Shown in pieces: positions 51,901 through 58,805 of a stretch of DNA of 64,000 nucleotides. The first letter of the stretch is position 1. Every line of letters starts with the position of its first letter. The position numbers were made by a program, and so were the translations under genes. This DNA comes from Comamonas sp. KCTC 72670 (GTDB taxonomy: Bacteria > Myxococcota > Myxococcia > Myxococcales > Myxococcaceae), in NCBI GenBank assembly GCA_014656495.1, contig BNCN01000016.1, positions 62,001 through 126,000 of the forward strand, written 5' to 3'. Under the pieces are notes generated by a model. That model ran no database searches. It saw only the letters and a list, made by a program, of their open reading frames with translations, and was not told where the DNA came from.

Positions 51901-54900
51901 CATTCGGCATCATCCCCTGAAGCGTGTAGGGCCCCGTGGGGCGAAGCGACTCCGTCACCGCCGAATACAACCGGTCCGCGAGCGGCAGCACCGAGGCGAA
52001 GGCGGGCTCCTCATGCAGACGCCTCCGAAGGGAGAACGCCAGGACGCGCTGAACGGCCTCGACGCCTCGGCGCGTCTTCCCTTCGAGCCCGAACACGAGG
52101 GCCGTCTTCATTCGAAGCGCGTCGAATGCACCCAACCGCTGTGCCAGTGCGCTCGCGACCACGAGCCCCAGACGCTGAGTCGCATCCATGTCCTCGGAGA
52201 TGTCAGGCAACAAGCGCACCGAGGGAGGCAGGCTCAACGCCTCCAGGTCGAAGCGCGGACCGACGTTGGCCGGTGCCCCCGCCACGGCCCGCCCATCACC
52301 GTCCGGGAACAAGCCCTCCGCGGCCACCACCACCAGCTCGGAATCCTCCTTGCTGCCGGCGACCCGCTGAGGCGAAGACGCGGCCCCCCGGTACTCCTCC
52401 AGCACCAGGTGAGCGTTGGTCCCACCAAAGCCAAAACCGTTGGTGGCGGCACGGCGCGGGAGCGAACCATTCTCCGGCCAGGGTTGCTCGCGGGTGCCGA
52501 CCTCGAAGCCGGCGCCCATGCCACGAAGCGCTTCGCCCGGCTTCGCGAAGTGCGCCTGCGCCGGGAAGAGCCGGTGCTCCAGCGCCTTGCACAGCTTGAT
52601 GACCGAAGCCGCGCCAGCCGCCCAGCCCACGTGGCCGATGAGCGCCTTCACGCTGGCCAACTGGATGCCGCTGCGCTTGCCTCCGAAGACCTGGGCAATC
52701 GATTTGAGCTCCGTGGCGTCGCCCGCGGGCGTGGCCGTGCCATGGGCCTCGATGTACTGGATGCTCGCGGGGTCCAGCGCCGCGCTGGAGTAACACGCCT
52801 GCATCGCGGCCACCTGCCCCTCCGCGCGAGGCACGTTCGCCGAGCTGCTCCGGCCATCGCTGGACAGCCCCACACCGCGAATGACGGCGTGCACCCGGTG
52901 CCCCGCCGCCACCGCGTCCTTCAACCGCATCAAGCCGACGATACCCGCGCCCTCACCGAAGATGACGCCATCCGCGCTCGCATCGAACGGCCTGCTCCCC
53001 GTGGCGGAGAGACCGTTGAATTGGGAGAAGAGGCAGCTGTTCCCCGGCCCCGGCGAGAAGACCCCCCCCGCCAGCACCAGGTCCGCGTCACCCCGTTCGA
53101 GCGCCTTCATCCCAAACGCCATCGCGTAGAGCGACGATGCACAGGCCGCGTCGAGCAGCGTCGTGGCGACGCCCGTGCCCACCACGTCGGACACCACCGC
53201 CTGGAGCGTCGGATGGGGCGCCAGGTCGCTGGAGAGGGCCTCCACCCCCAGGGCGGCCCGCGCGGCCATCGAAAGCGTGGCCACGTCCTGGATGCGCTCG
53301 CCCCTCGCGCACAGGTGCGCCTCGCCAGCTTCCACGCACAACGCCGCGTCGTACTCGGCCGAGCCCTCCGCCGTCGAGCCAAGCAAGCACTGGATGCGCC
53401 CCGGCGAACGCGACGCCACGTCCTTCAACCCCCGCATGGCCTGTTCGAGCGCGATGGCGAGCAACTTCTGCTCACGCACGTACTGGTGGAAGCGCGCCGG
53501 GTCGAAGCCCGGGGGCGGAACCAGGTCCACATCCCGCACCTGTCCCGTGAGCAGCGTGTAAGCCCGGTCAGGAGTCCCCCGAGGTCCGATGAAGTCAGCC
53601 ACCAGCTCCGGCCGGTCCACACCCGGGTCGACGATGCCGCTGATGCCCTGACGAATGTTCTGCCAGTACGCCTCGGGGTCCCTCGCGCCTCCTGGAAGGA
53701 TGCATCCCAAGGACACCACCGCGATCCCGTCGTCCTCGACGTGTGAGTGCGCCTCCGCGTTCGGCCCCACCGCTGGCGCGGGCGCCACCTCGACGGGCGT
53801 GGGGGCCTTCGCGTGCTGCGGCCCCACCGCTGGCGCGGGCGCCACCTCGGGGAGCATCTTGCTGATGACGCGAACCGCGTTGGCGTCCGCCGAGGGAAGG
53901 ATCTTCTGGACGATGCGCGCGAGGACGCCGGTGGTTCCACAGTCCACGTAGCGCGTGCAGCCTGCTCGCGACAGCGTCTCCACCGTCCCCAGGAAGTCGA
54001 ACGGGCGCACCAGATGAGAGGCCAGCGCGTCCGCCAGCTCGGGCTGTCCTCCTCGGTACTGGCGCCGCTCGATGGGTGAATAGACACAGCCCTGGGGTGC
54101 CCGCATGGGCACCTGCGCCAGCAGCGCACGGAAGTCCTTGGACGCCGTGGCCATGCCGGGATGGTGGAACGGATACCGGCTGGCCACGAACGTGAAGCCC
54201 TGCCCTCGGGCGGCCAACAGCGAACGGAGGCGCTCCAGTTCCCCCCGAGCCCCCGCGACCACCGTCTGCCGGGCGTGGTTCCGCCCCGCGAGGGTCACCC
54301 CCGCAGCACCACACTCCGCGATGGCGAGGGCGGCCTCCGTTTCCCCCAGAGCCAGCGCCGCCAGCGTTCCAAAATCGTCTGGCACCGTCTGGAGCGCCCG
54401 GATGCGATGGCAGACCACCTGCGCCCCCGCCGCCAAGTCGAGCGCCCCGGCCGACGTCATCGCGGCGATCTCTCCGAAGCTGTGCCCCACGAACACGTCC
54501 GGTTGCATCCCCTGACGCTGCAACCACCGAGCCCCCAGCACACCCGACACGTAGATGCCCAGTTGGTCGAGCTGCGGCACGGCATCGAGCGCCCGCCGGA
54601 CCTCCGCTGCATCCCGGGCGAAGAGCAATGTCGACACGTCCACCCCCGCCGTTCGACAAGCCCTCGCAACGCCTTCGAGCTCCGCCTCGATGCCGGCATC
54701 CAACGCCTTCAGCCGGATGAAGAGCTCCGGCTCGAAGGAGCCCTGCCCCGCGAAGAGAAACGCGGTCGACTCCGCGGGGAGCGTCAGCACCTCCCCGGAT
54801 TCCAACCGGCCGGGGGACACGGCAGGCTCCACCGACACCACCCGGGAAGTCCCCAGCGACGCGGGGTCCGCGAGCAGCGACTTCGCCAGCGACTGGAGCG

Positions 54901-55396
54901 CCTCGGGGAACAGCTCCTTGATGGCGGCGCCGCCCTGCTGCGCACGCTCCCGGAAGCTCCTTGACGCGGCCGGCTCCAAGAGGTCCGACAGCGTCCCGAA
55001 GCCCTGGTGGAAGGACTCCGGGAACGGACGCAGCGTCCCCTGCGCCCGGTCCGCGCAGAGCACCGTCTGGTAGCCGCAAGCCACCGGCGTGCCGTCGCTC
55101 TTGAAGGTCCGGAAGCAGAAGCGCAGGGAGACCTCCCCCCGCTCCTCCAGCGACGTCAGCACCACGAGCCGGTCGCCCAGAAACGCGGGGGCCAGGTTGC
55201 GTGAGTAGCCCTCGTAGGTGAGCAGCAACACCTGGTCGAAGTCCCGCCGGAACTCCGGGACCTCGAAGAGCGCCGGACTGAAGAGCAGATGCTCCCGGCC
55301 CGCACATTGGAACTTGAAGTTGGTGAGGAAGTGATGGCTCCCATAGGCCATCGTGTCATCGAAATGAATGTCGTACGGGACGGCGAAGAACCCCAT
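48929..55396 (-). CDS. Multidomain iterative fatty acid/polyketide synthase (hotdog-AT-KS-CLF-KR-DH)
   Basis: A 2155-residue synthase. Approximate domains: hotdog thioesterase-like (1-135); acyltransferase (205-500; GHSFGE, Ser306); ketosynthase (555-1005; DAACASS with Cys752, EAHGTAT with His885, VKALIGHVG with His922); truncated KS/CLF-like (1055-1310; DAGAAST has Ala1188 at the Cys position); ketoreductase (1350-1875; TGGGRGVT, DYGAAN with Tyr1779); dehydratase (1880-2155; EDHLVRGT with His1897). It lacks an ACP; two ACPs are on the next protein upstream. KS-CLF-KR-DH recalls PUFA and heterocyst-glycolipid type iterative synthases. GGAGG precedes the ATG at 55396. Product unknown. Confidence 0.85.
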   Translation of the reverse strand: MGFFAVPYDIHFDDTMAYGSHHFLTNFKFQCAGREHLLFSPALFEVPEFRRDFDQVLLLTYEGYSRNLAPAFLGDRLVVLTSLEERGEVSLRFCFRTFKSDGTPVACGYQTVLCADRAQGTLRPFPESFHQGFGTLSDLLEPAASRSFRERAQQGGAAIKELFPEALQSLAKSLLADPASLGTSRVVSVEPAVSPGRLESGEVLTLPAESTAFLFAGQGSFEPELFIRLKALDAGIEAELEGVARACRTAGVDVSTLLFARDAAEVRRALDAVPQLDQLGIYVSGVLGARWLQRQGMQPDVFVGHSFGEIAAMTSAGALDLAAGAQVVCHRIRALQTVPDDFGTLAALALGETEAALAIAECGAAGVTLAGRNHARQTVVAGARGELERLRSLLAARGQGFTFVASRYPFHHPGMATASKDFRALLAQVPMRAPQGCVYSPIERRQYRGGQPELADALASHLVRPFDFLGTVETLSRAGCTRYVDCGTTGVLARIVQKILPSADANAVRVISKMLPEVAPAPAVGPQHAKAPTPVEVAPAPAVGPNAEAHSHVEDDGIAVVSLGCILPGGARDPEAYWQNIRQGISGIVDPGVDRPELVADFIGPRGTPDRAYTLLTGQVRDVDLVPPPGFDPARFHQYVREQKLLAIALEQAMRGLKDVASRSPGRIQCLLGSTAEGSAEYDAALCVEAGEAHLCARGERIQDVATLSMAARAALGVEALSSDLAPHPTLQAVVSDVVGTGVATTLLDAACASSLYAMAFGMKALERGDADLVLAGGVFSPGPGNSCLFSQFNGLSATGSRPFDASADGVIFGEGAGIVGLMRLKDAVAAGHRVHAVIRGVGLSSDGRSSSANVPRAEGQVAAMQACYSSAALDPASIQYIEAHGTATPAGDATELKSIAQVFGGKRSGIQLASVKALIGHVGWAAGAASVIKLCKALEHRLFPAQAHFAKPGEALRGMGAGFEVGTREQPWPENGSLPRRAATNGFGFGGTNAHLVLEEYRGAASSPQRVAGSKEDSELVVVAAEGLFPDGDGRAVAGAPANVGPRFDLEALSLPPSVRLLPDISEDMDATQRLGLVVASALAQRLGAFDALRMKTALVFGLEGKTRRGVEAVQRVLAFSLRRRLHEEPAFASVLPLADRLYSAVTESLRPTGPYTLQGMMPNVTPGRVAGALDIKGPNFVVDAGAASTSAALRAARGVLESGFDLVFVGSTHIGRPGESRGAHHPEEGAALFAVTTAAKARDLGLKPLCHLRQGASAGARIELPAHSAGESLALLRAVQAAAAGAPTTLRFHPDAATGVRFEVALVPPADASRKEAARTAAEPVSAVAVPSAPVATRGFDHAGTIRYHAPVLIERATGQRRHGYLQGRRVVFIAPDVMLARELAEHAGALCGPEYRVLCAGTSGDEGRIRHIDLSTEASAEVGLSTLAFEPEVILAVSRVDTNAGQTEVVADTALNHGALELLFLNARREYERLSRGEVELASLCIGGVGARRCLHPMSGLYAGLLKSIGREVPARNVHAISTTAMSLQAALELAEDELSAEPQGTPAIEVCFDGSRRCVRVLRETAVTADRASTLDSNSVVLLTGGGRGVTAVLAGALLKRHGCKVVLIGRSDPEEAPQHVLEAREEDLPQVEREFYASELARNVGTRMPELRKRFERFLAARELKATLEELARLPGTMRYRVADVTRAEDVDRVVREVADTYGRLDLVVHGAGTQTSKKLNRRRLGELRTNLGTKLLGLRNLHEACASRFAQPVAFHVLTSAFSYIGNDGQADYGAANEALDRLCAWVSDASREVRWCSVGWLAWDGIGMTRGSEYRVLGASRQLRGIRAEEGEALFLQLVDGRPREAINVQLTDSERGFYGLEVLPADTAAAPVHHPLVVDAGSVPCLEDHLVRGTPTLPGAWALDLMLQSAVGHGRPELRTVSIEDVRFSRFIRVKPGGQQHLRAECTPLEDVSGRYRVQVRLLGDLVHASGVVLERDLVYAEARFSLMAEPPRGTPALEAAAPSERALRVHDPHCAKGAPIELRKMFDCLEEIQIEPTARFARLGVPMAPHQAGRTVPALVLDAAMRLSAMHVDGESSAVFAPVQVQRATFDRGLVEGDGRAPHRLSLKALPPRVEGDLLECGSVAAHDEAGRLWMLIEGGLARPMA

Positions 55397-55419
55397 GGTC
55401 GTTGCCTCCAGTGCGAAGT

Positions 55420-56937
55420 TCAGGAATCGAGCGCGAGCAGCGCCCGCACGTCATGGCCGGAAGAGTGGCTCCACCGCGTCTCGGCGGGCCGTCGAGCAGG
55501 GACCCCGGAGGTCCTGGGCAGCAACCCATCCACCGTTCCCGAGAGGCCCGCGTCCACCACCCAGATGGCGCCATTCACCCGGCGCGTCTTGGGCCCCAGC
55601 AGGAGTTCGGTGACATCCGCGACGTCCTCCGCCGTGCAGATCTCCCCGCCCGGGGTGGCGGCCTCCCAGCGTGCGACACGCGCCGCAGCGTCCGGGAACA
55701 TGCCGAGCAGCTCCCCATGTACCGGCCCCGCGGACACGCAGTTGGTGCGGATGCCCTCGGGGGCCAGCTCGGCGGCGAGATACCGCGTCAACGACTCCAC
55801 GCCCGCCTTCACCACGCCCTGGCATCCCAGGTCATGCATGTAGCGCTGCGACATGGACGTGGACATCGTCACGATGCTGCCGCCGCCTCGCGCCGCCATC
55901 AGCGGCCTCGCGCGCATCGCGCACGCGTAGGTCCCGGTGATGCAGGTGCGGAAGGCCTTGTCCCAATCCCTCGGCGAGATGCGATCGAAAGGCCCGATGA
56001 GCCCGTTGGACGCGTTGCACACCAGGAAGTCCAGACCGCCGAACTGCTCCGTGATGGTCGCGAACATCCGGTCCAGGTGCTCCTCCTGCGCGACGGAGCC
56101 CCACACATGGAGGGCCTTGCCGCCCGACGCGTTCAGCTCGGCCGCCGTGCGCTCCCCCTCGTCGCGCGAGTGAAAGGAGTTCACCACCACTGTGGCGCCC
56201 GCACTCGCCAGCCGCGCCGCGATGACCTTGCCAATCCCCTTCCCCGAACCCGTGACGAACGCGACCTTGCCTTCGAATGGAAGCTCCACCGGGGGCGGTG
56301 AACGCCGTGGCGCGTGAATCTCGCGCACCGGCTGCGCTGGCGTGGGTGAAGGTGACAACCGTGAGCGGGCCATCTCACAGATGGCGGCGATGGTGCGCAG
56401 CCGCTGGGAGGGCGGCGGCGCGTCCGTCAGCCCCAGCTCCCGCACGAGCACGGCCAGGACCTCGGCCTGCTTGACGGAGTCGATGCCCAGCTCGTCCTCC
56501 AGGTCCGCGTCCGGCGTCAGCAGCGCCTCTGGATACCGCGTGACGCGCGCGAAGACGTCCCGCACGCGAGCTTCCAGCGCGCCACTCGCAGGCGCGGCGG
56601 ACACGGGAGGCGCCACAGGTTCGGGCGATGCGGGTGCCTTCGCGGCGACGGGCGGGGATGCTCGTGCAAGCCACTGCCCCACGACGTCCGCGATGGCAGC
56701 CAACGTGCGCGCCTGTGCGCCACGAGGCAGCCGGTCCGACGGAATGTCGAACTCGCGCCCCACCACAACGGCGATCTCCGCGAGCTTGACCGAGTCGATG
56801 CCCAGCTCATCCTCGAGCTGCGCCTCCGCCGTCAGGATGTCGATGGGATAGCGCGTGACCTCAGCGGCACAGCGGCGGATGCGAGCCAAGATGTCCGCGG
56901 CGGCCAAGGTGCTCTGATGTGATGCGTGTGTCGTCAT
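55420..56937 (-). CDS. Tandem ACP - enoyl reductase-like SDR fusion
   Basis: A 505-residue protein: two acyl-carrier domains (about 15-90 and 120-195), each with the phosphopantetheine motif ELGIDSVK (Ser49 and Ser154), then an SDR domain (about 220-470) with TGSGKGIG at 229-236. The SDR aligns by eye with FabL-type enoyl-ACP reductases (RYMHDLGCQGVVKAGVES, LAAELAPEGIRTN), but Leu370 replaces the catalytic Tyr (Y-x6-K) though Lys377 is kept. It may reduce or only bind the substrate. The ACPs are the likely carriers for the synthase encoded 23 bases downstream, which has none. Activation would need an Sfp-type PPTase, such as that at 22908-23684. Confidence 0.82.
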   Translation of the reverse strand: MTTHASHQSTLAAADILARIRRCAAEVTRYPIDILTAEAQLEDELGIDSVKLAEIAVVVGREFDIPSDRLPRGAQARTLAAIADVVGQWLARASPPVAAKAPASPEPVAPPVSAAPASGALEARVRDVFARVTRYPEALLTPDADLEDELGIDSVKQAEVLAVLVRELGLTDAPPPSQRLRTIAAICEMARSRLSPSPTPAQPVREIHAPRRSPPPVELPFEGKVAFVTGSGKGIGKVIAARLASAGATVVVNSFHSRDEGERTAAELNASGGKALHVWGSVAQEEHLDRMFATITEQFGGLDFLVCNASNGLIGPFDRISPRDWDKAFRTCITGTYACAMRARPLMAARGGGSIVTMSTSMSQRYMHDLGCQGVVKAGVESLTRYLAAELAPEGIRTNCVSAGPVHGELLGMFPDAAARVARWEAATPGGEICTAEDVADVTELLLGPKTRRVNGAIWVVDAGLSGTVDGLLPRTSGVPARRPAETRWSHSSGHDVRALLALDS

Positions 56938-57069
56938 TGCCGACCCCTCGTGTTCCGGTTCGCGGCAATGAATGCATCAGCGGTCTGACACGACTTGCGG
57001 AGGTGGATGGCACCCCACACACCGCGTGCAAAAGCGCATGCGTTCGAAATATTTCCCTGGCAATCGACA

Positions 57070-58185
57070 TCAGCCTTGCACGGGCGCGGGCGCGTTCACG
57101 GGCTCGGGTGGCCTGCTCGCTGGGCGGACGATGAGCTGGTCCACCGAAGGCCGGCGGCGACGCGGGAATGGCTCCAGCTTCACTGGCAGGCCGCTCTTCG
57201 CGGAGGACTGAAGCGCGTTGATGACACGCACATCCGCGAGCCCTTCCCACCCGGACGGCTCGGGCTCCACGTCCTCCAGCACGCACGTGGAGAAGTAGAG
57301 CAGCTCGGGCGCGAACTGATCGCTCGCCGAAAACACGCGCTCTTCCCGGCGGCCCTCCACGGTGAGGATGTGCTTGCGCTCCGTCTCGTATCCGAACGCG
57401 GATTCGACGAGCAGGTCCCCCTTCTCCCCCACCACCCGGTAGCTGGAGACCGCCGATGCCGCGTGGCTGATGCCGAACTGCGCGATGCGGCCGTTCGAGA
57501 AGCGCATCAACGCGAAGGCCGTGGCGTCCACGGCCTCGAAGCGGCCGTCCTGCGCCTCATTGGAATAACAGAACACCTCGGTGGGCTCGTCGCCGAACAG
57601 GTAGCGCGCGGCGTTGATGGGATACGGCCCTTCGTCCAGCAGCGCGCCTCCGCCCACGCCCACCCGCGTCCGGATGTCCCCGCCTCGCACCTGCTGCGTG
57701 AGCAGGGCCGACATCATCAACGGGGCGCCCAGGCGCCCCGAGCGCAACAGCTCGATGGCCCGCAGGTTCGCCTCCTCGAAGTGGAGCCGGTAGGCGATCA
57801 TCAGCTTGACGTGGTGCTCGTCCGTCGCGCGAATCATCGCCTCGCAGTCCGCCACCGAGGTCGCCATTGGCTTCTCGCACAGGATGTGGACGCCCGCACG
57901 CGCCGCGCGCTCGGTGAAGGCCCGGTGCTGGGTGTTGGGCAGCGCGATGTACACGGCGTCGATGTCCGCGTCCCGCAGCACCTGTTCGAAGGCGTCGTAC
58001 CCCGCGCAGTGGCGCAGGCCGTACCGCTTCCCCAGGACCTCGCGCTTCTCGGCGTCCGAGGAGAAGAGGGCCACCAGCTCCGAGTTCTCCTGCGCCTGCC
58101 TGAACGCGGGGAGGATGGCCACTTGCGCGAGGTTCCCCGCGCCCACCACCGCATACCGGATTCGCCGCGAGCCGCCCTGTGCCAT
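57070..58185 (-). CDS. Gfo/Idh/MocA-family NAD(P)-dependent oxidoreductase
   Basis: A 371-residue dehydrogenase of the Gfo/Idh/MocA family. The Rossmann motif VVGAGNLAQVA is at the N-terminus, HILCEKPMA is the family Lys motif (Glu-Lys-Pro), and the C-terminal catalytic region DEGPYPINAARYLFGDEP follows. These enzymes oxidise or reduce sugars, inositol or similar polyols with NAD(P). GGAGG lies 7 bases before the ATG at 58185. It lies 132 bases upstream of the ACP fusion gene on the same strand and is probably the first gene of the synthase operon; it might make a sugar or starter moiety. Confidence 0.85.
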   Translation of the reverse strand: MAQGGSRRIRYAVVGAGNLAQVAILPAFRQAQENSELVALFSSDAEKREVLGKRYGLRHCAGYDAFEQVLRDADIDAVYIALPNTQHRAFTERAARAGVHILCEKPMATSVADCEAMIRATDEHHVKLMIAYRLHFEEANLRAIELLRSGRLGAPLMMSALLTQQVRGGDIRTRVGVGGGALLDEGPYPINAARYLFGDEPTEVFCYSNEAQDGRFEAVDATAFALMRFSNGRIAQFGISHAASAVSSYRVVGEKGDLLVESAFGYETERKHILTVEGRREERVFSASDQFAPELLYFSTCVLEDVEPEPSGWEGLADVRVINALQSSAKSGLPVKLEPFPRRRRPSVDQLIVRPASRPPEPVNAPAPVQG

Positions 58186-58313
58186 GGAATGACCTCCGCG
58201 TGTAAGAGACACGCTGGGCCCCCGCGCCACCCGCCACAACCCACGCGCCGGGCAACGTCCCGCCGCCTGTCCGTGCACCGGGCCAACAGGCGGCCCGATG
58301 CAAAGGGCTCTCG

Positions 58314-58805
58314 CTACTCCACCTCGGCGCCGTGGCGCTGGTGCCACTCCGCGATGGATTCCTTCGGATAGCGCGGGAACTTCTTGTCCTTCTTGCCCGC
58401 CTGCAGCGGCACCCAGTCCGGCTTGAACTCCAACATGATGTGGACCAGCTCGGGCGCCTCCGGCAGCGGCGTGTCGATGGCGGAGGCGAACGGGTGGATC
58501 AGCTCCGGCCACGTCGGGTCATAGAGCCAGAGCGCGGAGCCGCAGCGCCCACAGAAGTTGCGCTGCCCCGTGCTCTTGCGCGCCCGCGCGTCCTCCGGGT
58601 TCTGGATGCGCGCCCGGTACACCTTGAGATGCTGCTTGCCGCGCACCTTGAGCGAGCGAGCGTCTCCCGACAGGTTGATCGCATAGCCCCCGCCACCTTG
58701 TGTCTTGCGGCATACGGAGCAGTAGCACCGCATGAAGGGAGACGGATGCTGCGTCTCCACGCTGAACCGCACGCCGCGACAGTGACAGGAGCCTTCGATC
58801 TTCAT
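58314..58805 (-). CDS. GFA-family zinc protein
   Basis: A 163-residue protein of the GFA (glutathione-dependent formaldehyde-activating) fold. Cysteines that bind zinc are seen in SCHCRG, RCYCSVCRKT and FCGRCGS. Members act on S-hydroxymethylglutathione or related thiol adducts, though many are misannotated. The ATG at 58805 shares its A with the TGA stop of the branching-enzyme-like gene (TGATG), a classical translational coupling. The link to glycan metabolism is unexpected. It is about 130 bases upstream of the oxidoreductase start. Confidence 0.85.
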   Translation of the reverse strand: MKIEGSCHCRGVRFSVETQHPSPFMRCYCSVCRKTQGGGGYAINLSGDARSLKVRGKQHLKVYRARIQNPEDARARKSTGQRNFCGRCGSALWLYDPTWPELIHPFASAIDTPLPEAPELVHIMLEFKPDWVPLQAGKKDKKFPRYPKESIAEWHQRHGAEVE

